Below, in pieces: positions 44,909 through 57,380 of a stretch of DNA of 64,000 nucleotides. Each line of letters opens with the position of its first letter. Within the stretch, counting starts at the first letter, position 1. The stretch covers positions 95,351,006 to 95,415,005 of the forward strand of contig CM058235.1 in NCBI GenBank assembly GCA_030180135.1, read 5' to 3'. The stretch comes from Orychophragmus violaceus. Taxonomy: Eukaryota; Streptophyta; Magnoliopsida; Brassicales; Brassicaceae. The translations under genes and the position numbers were made by a program. The notes below the pieces were generated by a model. That model was given only the letters and a program-made list of their open reading frames with translations, had not been told where the DNA came from and made no database searches.

Positions 44909-45575
44909 ATGCCAATGTCACATGGCATTACGTTAAGCAGGAAACAGTATCCTACGATATCTGCTGAGCTTGAATGCATGGATGAGATTCCATATGCGTC
45001 GGCAATTGGATCTATCATATATGCCATGACACGTACTTGTTTTGATGTTGCTTTAATGTTAAGCAAGACAAGTAAAAGACCAGTCAAATCCAGCAAAGAA
45101 TCACTGGATTGCCGTAAAGAATATCCTAAAGTATTTGAGGAATACTAAGGATAAGTTCTTGATTTACGGAGAAAGTGAGGTGCTACGAGTCGGTAGAGTC
45201 TGAAAGGCATGCTTCCAACGGACAAAGATGATTTCCGGTCACAGTCCGGTTATATCTTGTGTCTCTCTGGCGGTGCAAGGCACTGTTGCTGACTCCATGA
45301 CTTAAGCTGAACATTTCGCAGCTTGAGAAGCGGCGAAAGAGGTTGTTTGGAAAGAAGAGTTCGTCATTGAACTTGATGTGATTCCCAGCATAGATGAGAC
45401 TAGCTGCACATCAGAGGTCCAAACACCTTGAGGATAGGTATAACCTATTCCGTGAGATAAATGACAGAGATGTTAAGTAGATCAGCAAGTTTCAACGAAT
45501 GAGAACGTTGCTAATCTATTAACGAAGCCACTCCTTAGGCCTAAGCACGAGTCGCAGACTGTTGCTGTAGGATAA
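44884..45575 (+). pseudogene. Broken Copia RNase H remnant
   Basis: The first part reads in frame as a Copia segment (PMSHGITLSRKQYP, IPYASAIGSIIYAMTRT), then frames shift repeatedly. Fragments of GEGSEVL-like, RSQSGYI-like, AEHFAA-like and PLTKP-like regions can be followed in different frames to about 45570. The SWKSSKQ part, the CDNNGAIAQ segment and other pieces are deleted. It is not translatable as one protein. Confidence 0.85.
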
Positions 45576-46434
45576 GTGAAATTAAGATGTAGTCTTAATT
45601 TCAGTGGGAGTTAATAAAGGGCTTTATTTAGTTATTGATATGTTCTTGTAAAACATTTTATGATGTTTAATGAAATTATTATTTCAAGATTATTTTAACT
45701 GTGATGAAATAATTGTTCCAAAATGATGTGAACCATTTTATAGGTCATCGAAGTAAGTGAGTTGATCTTGAGTCATCAAAGTCATTTAGCTTGATCATGA
45801 GACCCTATATTTGATAGATGGCTTATATCATCCTGTCCCTAGTCGAAGGTTGTTGAAATTGGAACACCAACAACCGTGTGAGACTAGATTGGTATGTGAC
45901 TTATGACAAAGTCTCAGTGTGTCATAGATGCGCGGCATCAAAGTCAGTACATAGGTGTATGTTGGGTACATACGACCGGACATGACCCGATTATAAGAAC
46001 TCTTCAGGATATTTATATCTGTGTCATAAGAGATTCTTACTACGACTATAGAGTATAGTCCTTAGACCTGAGTTCGCATGCATGTGACTGCACATGAACT
46101 AATGCGCTTTGATCATTGTCTAATGCTGTCGTTAAGCGATAGTTATAAGGACCTTGATTGGGTGTATTATGAAATGAGTAGTTTACAGTGATGGAACAAG
46201 ACGGGATTTGTCCCTCCAATATAAATGGAGTGAATATCTCTAGGCCAATCGGAGATTTGAATACTGGAAAATGCATGGCCATGATCAAACGGACTTTCCC
46301 GAGTCGTTTGGATTGTCAGTATCAAATCAGAGTCTGATGAACAAGATTAGGCTTTATAAGGATGACACTAATCTTGCCTTATGACTAATCGAGATATTGA
46401 GACAAAAGGATTATGAATACAGAGATTCCAGTAC
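45576..46434 (+). other. Long 3' non-coding region of Copia-2
   Basis: About 860 bp homologous to 21301-22137 in Copia-1, in opposite orientation within the window. The antisense 80-residue frame at 46046-46288 matches 21445-21687 with about eight replacements. Confidence 0.75.
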
Positions 46435-46445
46435 AAGTGGGAGAT
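46435..46445 (+). other. Polypurine tract of Copia-2
   Basis: AAGTGGGAGAT directly precedes the 3' LTR start TGTTGG. Confidence 0.85.
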
Positions 46446-47079
46446 TGTTGGAATTGTGTCCAGTAATCTCGGTACTGTCTCTAGAAAGTAAGAGTATGTC
46501 AATGATCAGACATAAGTCATATAATACTGGGGGTCATGATGGCTTGCTAGAGTCCGCTCATGATCTATAAGTCTTGGACTTATTGCCTTTATTATATGAT
46601 CCCATATGGGTCACACGCCTAAGCTAACGGGAAAATACGAAGGAACGGTTTAGCAGAAGTACGGTAAAAGTGCTAGGCATTTACTGTACTTAGAGAGACT
46701 AAAGGGCCTGATTAAATCCAAGGGATTTAATCAGAACTGAGAATTGGGCCCAAAAGCCCATAAGAACTGGACAAGGGTTTTATTAAATAAAACTTGCCCT
46801 AGCTCTTATTTTTCTCAAGCTTCTGCGCCTCCCTCCTCTCTCTCTGCGCCTCCTCTCTTTTGGTCTAGCAGCCTCTCTTCCCGAAGTGTGCGTGTGTGAG
46901 CCTTTGGAGGAACAACCTCTTGGTGGTTCTGCTGATCTCTGACCCGTACCTCCATTCCGCTGCATAAACAAGGTAACAGGTGAGATCCTTTATGTTTCTA
47001 GCAAGAGAACCTAGATCTGGCAAGTTTAGGGGTTTAATCTGAAGAATTGAATCAGGATTAACACTAAACGAATCCTTCA
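46446..47079 (+). repeat. 3' LTR of Copia-2, 634 bp
   Basis: Runs from TGTTGGAATTGTG to CGAATCCTTCA, followed by the target duplication TTATC and satellite. It has the same length as the Copia-1 3' LTR (634 bp). Frames at 46783-47122 are non-coding by-products. Confidence 0.9.
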
Positions 47080-50000
47080 TTATCATGACCGGATGAACCG
47101 CCGGGAAGGATCCTAAGGCCAAAAAACCACCCTAAATGACTTAAGGTGTGGAATCCCTCGGCCAAAATAAAAAAAGACTAGCATTCTCGCGGACAGAATG
47201 ACTGACGGGATGGAAACGAAATGACGGGAAGGACTATCTCGGCCATACTGACTGACGTGATGGATTATCCTGACCAGTTGCACCGCCGAGAAGGATTCTA
47301 AGGCCAAAATGCAAGTTTCCATGACCCAGGAAGAATTGGATCGGGTTTTTTTGAAACTATCATGACCAAAACCCTTAAAATGGGATATAAAAGAGGTCTG
47401 GTGAAGAAATTGGTGGAAAACAAATGACCCGAAAAACCCGTCTATGCATCGTGGGAAGGTTATAGCCTACCGAGAACCAAGGTTCCATGACCCGAAAAAA
47501 TTGACTCGAGTTTTTTTGAAACTATCATGACCCAAACCTCTCAAATGGATAACAAAGAGGTCTGGTGAAGAAATTGGTGGAGAAAACAATGACGGGATAT
47601 GATAAACTGATTCTATCCACCAGGGGAAGGATCCTAAGGCCAAAAACCCCTAATGGACTGACGGGAAGGAACATCTCAGCCATACTGACTGACGGGATGG
47701 ATTATCATGACAGGATGAACCGCCACGAAGGATCCTAAGGCCAAAAAACCACCCTAAATGACGTAAGGTGTGGAATCCCTCGGCCAAAAAAACAAAGGAC
47801 TAGCATTCTCGCCGACAGAATGACTGATGGGATGGAAACGAAATGACGGGAAGGACTATCTCGGCCATACTGACTAACGTGATGGATTATCCTGACCAGA
47901 TGCACCGCCGGGAAGGATCCTAAGGCCAAAATGCAAGTTTCCATGACCCAGGAAGAATTGGATCGAGTTTTTTTGAAACTATCATGACCAAAACCCTTAA
48001 AATGGGATATAAAAGAGGTCTGGTGAAGAAATTGGTGGAAAACAAATGACCCGAAAAACCCGTCTATACACCGTGGGAAGGTTATAGCCTACCGAGAACC
48101 AAGGTTCCATGACCCAAAAAATAATTGAGTCGAGTTTTTTTGAAACTATCAAGACCCAAACCTCTCAAATGGATAACAAAGAAGTCTAGTGAAGAAATTG
48201 GTGGAAAAAACAATGACGGGATAGGATAAACTGATTCTATCCACCGGGGGAAGGATCCTAAGGCCAAAAAACCACCCTAAATGACGTAAGGTGTGGAATC
48301 CCTCGGCCAAAACAACAAAGGACAAGCATTCTCGCGGCCAGAATGACTGACAGGATGGAAACGAAATGACGTGAAGGACTATCTCGGCCATACTGACTGA
48401 CGTGATGGATTATCCTGACCAGATGCACCGCCGGGAAGGATCCGAAGACCAAAAACCACCCTAATGACGTAAGGTGTGGAATCCCTCGGCCAAAATAAAA
48501 AAAGACTAGCATTCTCGCGGACAGAATGACTGATGGGATGGAAACGAAATGACGGGAAGGACTATCTCGGCCATACTGATTGACGGGATGGATTATCATG
48601 ACCGGATGAACCGCCGGGAAGGATCCTAAGGCCAAAAAACCACCCTAAATGACGTAAGGTGTGGAATCTCTCGACCAAAAAAACAAAGGACTAGCATACT
48701 CGCAGACATAATGACTGACGGGATGGAAACGCAATGACGGGAAGGACTATCTCGGCCATACTGACTGACGTGATGGATTATCATGACCGGATGAACCGCC
48801 GGGAAGGATCCTAAGGCCAAAAAACCACCCTAATTGACGTAAGGTGTGGAATCCCTCGACCAAAAAAACAAAGGACTAGCTTTCTCGCGGGCAGAATGAC
48901 TGATGGGATGGAAACGAAGTGACGGGAAGAACTATCTCGGCCATACTGACTGATGGGATGGAAACAAAATGACGGGAAGGACTATCTCGGCCATACTGAC
49001 TGACGGGATGGATTATCCTGACCGGATGAACCGACGGGAAGGATCCGAAGACCAAAAACCACCCTAATGACGTAAGGTGTGGAATCCCTCGGCCAAAATA
49101 AAAAAAGACTAGCATACTCGCGGACAGAATGACTAACGGGATGGAAACGAACTGACGGGAAGGACTATCTCGGCCATACTGACTGACGGGATGGATTATC
49201 CTGACCGGATGAACCAACGGGAAGGATCCGAAGATCAAAAACCACCCTAATGACGTAAGGTGTGGAATCCCTCGGCCAAAATAAAAAAAGACTAGCATTC
49301 TCGCGGACAGAATGACTGATGGGATGGAAACGAAATGACGGGAAGGACTATCTCGGCCATACTGACTGACGTGATGGATTATCCTGACTAGCATTCTTGC
49401 GGACAGAATGACTGATGGGATGGAAACGAAATGACGGGAAGGACTATCTCGGCCATAATGACTGACTTGATGGATTATCCTGACCGGATGAACCGCCAGG
49501 AAGGATCCTAAGGCCAAAACCACCCTAAATGATGTAAGGTGTGGAATCCCTCGACTAAAAAAACAAAGGACTAGCATACTCGCGGACAGAATGACTGACG
49601 AGATGGAAACGCAATGACGGGAAGGACTATCTCGGCCATACTGACTGACGTGATGGATTATCCTGACCGGATGCACCGACGGGAAGGATCCTAAGACCAA
49701 AACCCACCCTAATGACGTAAGGTGTGGAATCCCTCGGCCAAAACAACAAAGGACTAGCATTCTCGCGGCCAGAATGACTAACGGGATGGAAACGAACTGA
49801 CGGGAAGGACTATCTCGGCCATACTGACTAACGGGATGGAAACGAACTGACGGGGAGGACTATCTCGGCCATACTGACTGACGGGATGGATTATCCTGAC
49901 CGGATGCACCGACGGGAAGGATCCTAAGACCAAAAACCACCCAAATGGACGTAAGGTGTGGAATCCCTGGGGTAAAACTACCAAGGACTAGCGTTCTCGC

Positions 50001-53000
50001 AGCCAGAACCACTGACTGGATGGAAACGAACTGACGGGAAAAACTATCTCGGCCATACTGACTGACGAGATGGATTATCATGACCGGATGAACCGCCGGG
50101 AAGGATCCTAAGGCCAAAACCCACCCTAAATGACGTAAGGTGTGGAATCCCTCGGCCAAAACAACAAAGGACTAGCATTCTCGTGGCCAGAATGACTGAC
50201 GGGATGGAAACGAACTGACGTGAAGGACTATCTCGGCCATACTGACTAACGGGATGGAAACGAACTGACGGGAAGGACTATCTCGGCCATACTGACTGAC
50301 GGGATGGATTATCCTGACCGGATGAACCGACGGGAAGGATCCGAAGAGTAAAAACCACCCTAAAGACGTAAGGTGTGGAATCCCTCGGCCAAAATAAAAA
50401 AAGACTAGCATTCTCGCGGATAGAATGACTGATGGGATGGAAACGAAATGACGGGAAGGACTATCTCGGCCATACTGACTGACGTGATGGAGTATCCTGA
50501 CCAGATTTACCGCCGAGAAGGATTCTAAGGCCAAAATGCAAGTTTCCATGACACAAGAAGAATTGGATCGAGTGTTTTTGAAACTATCATGACCAAAACC
50601 CTTAAAATGGGATATAAAAGAGGTCTGGTGAAGAAATTGGTGGAAAACAAATGACCCGAAAAACCCGTCTATACACTGTGGGAAGGTTATAGCCTACCGA
50701 GAACCAAGGTTCCATGACCCGAAAAAATTGACTCGAGTTTTTTTGAAACTATCAAGACCCAAACCTCTCAAATGGATAACAAAGAGGTCTGGTGAAGAAA
50801 TTGGTGGAAAAAACAATGACGGGATATGATAAACTGATCCTATCCACCAGGAGAAGGATCCTAAGGCCAAAAACCCCCTAATGGACTGACGGGAAGGAAT
50901 ATCTCGGCCATACTGACTGACGGGCTGGATTATCATGACTGGATGAACCGCCGGGAAGGATCCTAAGGCCAAAAAACCACCCTAAATGACGTAAGGTGTG
51001 GAATCCCTCGGCCAAAACAACAAAGGACTAGCATACTCACGGACAGAATGACTGACGGGATGGAAACGCAATGACGGGAAGGACTATCTCGGCCATACTG
51101 ACTGACGGGATGGATTATCATGACCGGATGAACCGCCAGGAAGGATCCTAAGGCCAAAAAACCACCCTAAATGACGTAAGGTGTGGAATTCCTCGACCAA
51201 ACAAACAAAGGACTAGCATACTCGCGGACAGAATGACTGACAGGATGGAAACGCAATGACGGGAAGGACTATCTCGGCCATACTGACTGATGTGATGGAT
51301 TATCCTGACCATATGCACCGCCGGGAAGGATACTAAGGCCAAAATGCAAGTTTCCATGACCCAGGAAGAATTGGATCGAGTTTTTTTGAAACTATCATGA
51401 CCAAAACCCTTAAAATGGGATATAAAAGAGGTCTGGTGAAGAAATTGGAGGAAAACAAATGACCCAAAAACCCCGTCTATGCACCGTGGGAAGCCCAGGA
51501 AGAATTGGATCGAGTTTTTTTGAAACTATCATGACCAAAACCCTTAAAATGGGATATAAAAGAGGTCTGGTGAAGAAATTGGTGGAAAACAAATGACCCG
51601 AAAAACCCGTCTATACACCGTGGGAAGGTTATAGCCTATCGAGAACCAAGGTTCCATGACCCGAAAAAATTGACTCGAGTTTTTTTGAAACTACCAAGAC
51701 CCAAACCTCTCAAATGGATAACAAAGAGGTCTGGTGAAGAAATTGGTGGAAAAAACAATGACGGGATAGGATAAACTGATCCTATCCATTGGGAGAAGGA
51801 TCCTAAGGCCAAAAACCCCTAATGGAATGACGGGAAGGAATATCTCGGCCATACTGACTGACGGGCTGGATTATCATGACCGGATGAACCGCCGGGAAGG
51901 ATCCTAAGGCCAAAAACCACCCTAAATGACGTAAGGTGTGGAATCCCTCGGCCAAAACAACAAAGGACTAGCATTCTCGCGGCCAGAATGACTGACGGGA
52001 TGGAAACGAACTGACGTGAAGGACTATCTCGGCCATACTGACTAACGGGATGGAAACAAACTGACGGGAAGGACTATCTCGGCCATAATGACTGACGGGA
52101 TGGATTATCCTGACCGGATGCACCGCCGGGAAGGATCCTAAGTCCAAAAACCACCCAAAATGACGTAAGGTGTGGAATCCCTCGGCCAAAACAACAAAGG
52201 ACTAGCATTCTCGCGGCCAGAATGACTGACGGGATGAAAACGAACTGACGTGAAGGACTATCTCGGCCATACTGACTAACGGGATGGAAACGAACTGACG
52301 GGAAGGACTATCTCGGCCATACTGACTGAGGGGATGGATTATCCTGAACGGATGAACCGCCGGGAAGGATCCCAAGGCCAAAAACCACCCTAAATGACGT
52401 AAGGTGTGGAATCCCTCGGCAAAAACAACAAAGGACTAGCATTCTTGCGGACAGAATGACTGACGGGATGGAAACGAAATGACGGGAAGGATTCTAAGGC
52501 CAAAATGCAAGTTTCCATGACCCAGGAAGAATTGGATAGAGTTTTTTTGAAACTATCATGACCAAAACCCTTAAAATGGGATATAAAAGAGGTATGGTGA
52601 AGAAATTGGTGGAAAACAAATGACCCGAAAAACCCGTCTATGCACCGTGGGAAGGTTATAGCCTACCGAGAACCAAGGTTCCATGACCCGAAAAAAATTG
52701 ACTCGAGTTTTTTTGAAACTATCAGACCCAAACCTATCAAATGGATAACAAAGAGGTCTGGTGCAGAAATTGGTGGAAAAAGCAATGACGGGATAGGATA
52801 AACTGATCCTATCCACCGGGGGAAGGATCCTAAGGCCAAAACCCCCCTAATGAACTGACAGGAAGGACTATCTCGGCCATACTGACTGACGGGATGGATT
52901 ATCCTGACCGGATGCACCGACGAGAAGGATCCTAAGACCAAAAACCACCCAAATGGACGTAAGGTGTGGAATCCCTGGGGAAAAACTACCAAGGACTAGC

Positions 53001-55277
53001 GTTCTCGCAGCCAGAACCAGTGACTGGATGGAAACGAACTGACGGGAAAAACTGTCTCGGCCATACTGACTGAGGGGATGGATTATCCTGACCGGATGCA
53101 CCGACGGGAAGGATTCTAAGACCAAAAACCACCCTAATGACGTAAGGTGTGGAATCCCTCGGCCAAAATAAAAAAAGACTAGGATTCTCGCGGACAGAAT
53201 GACTGATGGGATGGAAACAAAATGACGGGAAGGACTATCTCGGCCATACTGACTGACGGGATGGATTATCCTGACCGGATGCACCGACGGGAAGGATCCT
53301 AAGACCAAAAACCACCTAGATGGACGTAAGGTGTGGGATCCCTGGGGCAAAACTACCAAGGACTAGCGTTCTCGCAGCCAGAACCACTGACTGGATGGAA
53401 ACGAACTGACGGGAAAAACTGTCTCGGCCATAATGACTGACGGGATGGATTATCCTGACCGGATGCACCGCCGGGAAGGATCCTAAGTCCAAAAACAACC
53501 CAAAATGACGTAAGGTGTGGAATCCCTCGGGCAAAACAAAAAAGACTAGCATTCTCGCGGACAGAATGACTGACGGGATGGAAACGAAATGACGGGAAGG
53601 ACTATCTCGGCCATACTGACTGACGTGATGGACTATCCTGACCAGATGCACCGCCGAGAAGGATTCTAAGGCCAAAATGCAAGTTTCCATGACCAGAAAA
53701 AAATTGACTCGAGTTTTTTTGAAACTATCAGACCCAAACCTATCAAATGGATAACAAAGAGGTCTGGTGCAGAAATTGGTGGAAAAAGCAATGACGGGAT
53801 AGGTGGCCGAGATAGTCCTTCCCGTCAGTTCGTTTCCATCCCGTTAGTCAGTATGGCCGAGATAGTCATTCACGTCAGTTCGTTTCCATCCCGTCAGTCA
53901 TTCTGGCCGCGAGAATGCTAGTCCTTTGTTGTTTTGGCCGTGGGATTCCACACCTTACGTCATTTAGGGTGGTTTTTGGCCTTAGGATCCTTCCCGGCGG
54001 TTCATCCGGTCATGATAATCCAGCCCGTCAGTCAGTATGGCCGAGATATTCCTTCCCGTCAGCGGTGCAACTGGTCAGGATAATCCATCACGTCAGTCAG
54101 TATGGCCGAGATAGTCCTTCCCGTCATTTCGTTTCCATCCCATCAGTCATTCTGTCCGCGAGAATGTTAGTCCTTTGTTTTTTTGGTCGAGGGATTCCAC
54201 ACCTTACGTCATTTAGGGTGGTTTTTTGGCCTTATGATCCTTCTCGGCGGTTCATCCGGTCATGATAATCCATCCCGTCAATCAGTATGGCCGAGATATT
54301 CCTTCCCGTCAGTCCATTAGGAGGTTTTGGCCTTAGGATCCTTCCCCCGGTGGATAGAATCAGTTTATCCTATCCCGTCATTGTTTTTTCCACCAATTTC
54401 TTCACCAGACCTCTTTGTTATCTATTTGAGAGGTTTGGGTCTTGATAGTTTCAAAAAAACTCGACTCAATTATTTTTCGGGTCATGGAACCTTGGTTCTC
54501 GGTAGGCTATAACCTTCCCACGGTGTATAGAGGGGTTTTTCGGGTCATTTGTTTTCCACCAATTTCTTCACCAGACCTCTTTTATATCCCATTTTAAGGG
54601 TTTTGGTCATGATAGTTTCAAAAAAACTCGATCCAATTCTTCCTGGGTCATGGAAACTTGCATTTTGGCCTTAGAATCCTTCTCGGCGGTGCATCTGGTC
54701 AGGATAATCCATCACGTCAGTCAGTATGGCCGAGATAGTCCTTCCCATCATTTTGTGTCCATCCCGTCAGTCATTATGTCCGCGAGAATGCTAGTCTTTT
54801 TTTATTTTGGCCGAGGGATTCCACACCTTACGTCATTAGGGTGGTTTTTGGTCTTCGGATCCTTCCCGTCGGTGCATCCGGTCAGGATAATCCATCCCGT
54901 CAGTCAGTATGGCCGAGATAGTCCTTCCCGTCATTTTGTTTCCATCCCGTCAGTCAGTATGGCCGAGATAGTCCTTCCCGTCAGTTCGTTTCCATCCCGT
55001 CCGTAATTCTGTCCGCGAGAATGCTAGTCTTTTTTTATTTTGGCCCAGGGATTCCACACCTTACGTCCATTTGGGTGGTTTTTGGTCTTAGGATCCTTCC
55101 CGTCGGTGCATCCGGTCAGGATAATCCATCCCGTCAGTCAGTATGGCCGAGATAGTCCTTCCCGTCAGTTCGTTTCCATCCCGTCAGTCATTCTGGCCGC
55201 GAGAATGCTAGTCCTTTATTTTTTTGGTCGAGGGATTCCACACCTTACGTCATTTAGGGTTGTTTTTTGGCCTTACG
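47080..55277. repeat. Satellite array, reverse then plus orientation
   Basis: Reverse orientation runs from 47080 to about 53803, then flips at GGGATAGGT|GGCCGAG to plus orientation up to 55277. It holds the longest satellite open frame (294 codons, 48876-49760, minus strand). That frame is built from a 61-residue period, equal to one 183-bp unit, so it is a repeat effect. The 50-bp sub-repeat recurs throughout. No gene is seen. Confidence 0.92.
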
Positions 55278-55958
55278 TGTTGGGAATGTCCTGAAATCTA
55301 TTGTACTTATTCCTAAGTGAAAGTCGTATTGTCGAGATGAGACAATCATATAATACTAGGTAGTCATAATGCTTTGCTAGAAGCCACTTATGATCAATGA
55401 GTTTAGAACTCATTGCTAGTGTTATATGATCCTACAGGGTCACACACCTAAGCAAACTGGACATTGTAGACGAGGTTGATCATTAGTGTAATGATCTATC
55501 GAATGCATATATGATATGCATTCGGTATTGAAATTCTGGGGCCGTGTCGATCGACACCCATAAGTGTGTCGGTCGACACAACTCGCGGATTAACAGATTG
55601 ACCTGGTTTAATCGCTGGTTAATCCCGTGGCGGTTTAAGTCTACATATATAAGATATATGGTCGACCTAAACTCGAACTTAACCTAATACACAGCCACCA
55701 GAACATAGATAGAAACCTCTCTGGAGATTAGATCTCTGTAAGGCACTAGCATCCCTGCAGTCCAGTTCGTGTGCGTGTGGATACCGGTAGAGGCACAGCT
55801 TTGAGGTGTTCGTGATCTCGACTACTTGCAAGACTTTCGCTGCATATTCACCAGGTAATCTGAGATCCCATAGATTCAATTATATGAACCCTAGATCCTA
55901 GGCTCGGAATTCAGACTAGGGTTGCTAATCCTGATTATAACTGCTAGAAATTCCTTCA
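55278..55958 (+). repeat. 5' LTR of Copia-3, 681 bp
   Basis: Runs from TGTTGGGAATGTCC to AGAAATTCCTTCA. It contains the motif pair GTGTCGATCGACAC and GTGTCGGTCGACAC at 55546-55581. Its sequence is clearly different from the Copia-1 and Copia-2 LTRs except for the terminal bases and short blocks. Confidence 0.92.
55646..55653 (+). promoter_or_regulatory. Candidate TATA box, Copia-3 LTR
   Basis: TATATAAG lies in the middle of the LTR and is conserved in the 3' LTR at 62220-62227. It is a plausible core promoter by sequence and position. Confidence 0.45.
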
Positions 55959-55959
55959 G

Positions 55960-55971
55960 TGGTATCAGAGC
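55960..55971 (+). other. Primer binding site, initiator tRNA-Met type
   Basis: TGGTATCAGAGC starts two bases after the LTR end. It is the usual plant Copia primer site. Confidence 0.9.
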
Positions 55972-57049
55972 TTTAGGGTTCCATTGAATCTGTAGCATGT
56001 TGATTAGATTAGATGAATCTGGATCTCTATATAGTTGATACAAGCATGCTGAAATTCGTTTTGATTAAAATCTAGTTTTAGGGTTTTAACTTGCAAAACG
56101 ATTAGGGTTCATCGCCCTGTGTCGATCGACACCAAGCGGGTATCGGTCGACACAGAAGGATAACCCGAATAAAACTTTTCGCCAAGTGTCGATCAACACA
56201 AGAGTTGTGTCGGTCGACACACACCTCGCGAGATTGATGAATCGGTTCAATTGGATTGAACCGGTTATCGAGCTTGGTTAGCAATGGTTGAAAAACTATG
56301 ATTGGTTTAATTGCGATTGGTTTGATCAGATTGGTATCGACCGATACTAATGTAGCATCGATCGACACTGACTGGTATTCAAAACCGGATCAATTGGATT
56401 GATCGGTTATCTCGGATTGCTTTTGGTTATTCTGTATCGATCGACACTATAGTAGTGTCGGTCGACATCAGATTCGGTGATTAGGTTATGGAACCTGAAA
56501 TCACAGAACCAAAGCAAGATAAATCAATTAATTATAAGAATTAAAACATAATAAAACTTAACGTTTTAAAGGTTCCGTTCCTCAACCAAATATCAAGTGA
56601 TACTTGATGTCTTTCCAATCTTGTCAGCTGTCAAGACTCGTTTCATTGTACGATAGGCTTGCAGTGCAAGGTATCAACAATTACATGAGTAAGGCAGGAA
56701 GTAATCGTGTTGATGGGCTTGCAGTGCAAGGCGTCAACAATTACATGACTTAACAGATTGGTTTACTTGACTGGGCCATCAAAATCGCTTTGGGCTCAGA
56801 GACATCAGGTGGATTGGACATAAGATGCCAATCCACAACCAAGATTTATATTGGATATAACTAGCAAAGTTGTTGCTTACCTAGATAGCTAAATTTGGGT
56901 GATAGCCAGTGGCTCACTCAAGTTCAGTGAAGTATGGGTCTTGGATCATTATATTCATTTGAGGAAACAATGTTTGAATATAATGCGAGTTATCTTAAAA
57001 GTTAAGACTTCTCATTTCTTGAACATCATAACTAAACATTTTCTTTTCT
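55972..57049 (+). other. Untranslated leader of Copia-3
   Basis: About 1.1 kb without a credible gene. It carries four CGATCG-type motif pairs between about 56118 and 56470. It also has a 33-bp direct repeat (GGCTTGCAGTGCAAGG phrase) at 56656-56688 and 56716-56748, with a 60-bp period. Packaging and translation signals would be expected in such a leader, but I see no recognisable one. Confidence 0.7.
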
Positions 57050-57256
57050 ATGTTCTCAGCTATGACTAACACTCATAACAACTCTTTCTCCCTACGATCC
57101 GTCTTTGAGAAGGACAAGTTAAATGGATCGAATTTTCTCGAATGGTATCGGAACTTTAGAATTATTCTCAAGCAGGAGAAAAGGGACTATGTCCTGGAAA
57201 CTGTTCTCCCTGAAAAACCGAGATCCAATGCTACACATGCAGAATGGAGTGCTTGA
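57050..57256 (+). pseudogene. Copia-3 gag, N-terminal part
   Basis: Begins MFSAMTNTHNNSF and contains the typical Copia Gag opening with LNGSNFLEWYRNFRI. The second ATG (57062) is an equally good start. A TGA at 57254-57256 stands where Copia Gag proteins usually have tryptophan, so a point mutation ends the frame after 68 codons. The same frame continues as recognisable Gag to about 57370 before a frameshift. Confidence 0.85.
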
Positions 57257-57380
57257 AATAAGCATTCCAATGATGTGGTCGATGTGAATTTTCTCATGTT
57301 GGCTACCATGAACTCGGATTTGCAGAAGCAATACGAGAGCGTGGAGTCGCCCGTGGAGATGATCACTAGCCTGAAAAAGT

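Larger units (their letters stand above)
44172..47079 (+). mobile_element. Degenerate, internally deleted Ty1/copia element (Copia-2)
   Basis: The element has two LTRs, a short broken pol remnant and a 3' non-coding region. Flanking 5-bp duplications are identical: TTATC at 44167-44171 and TTATC at 47080-47084. Removing the element restores the satellite phrase GGATTATCATGACCGG. The LTRs differ at about six positions in about 625, yet pol is wrecked by stops, deletions and missing domains. The broken form therefore probably transposed using enzymes from another copy. It belongs to the same family as Copia-1 by LTR and 3' region. Confidence 0.9.
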
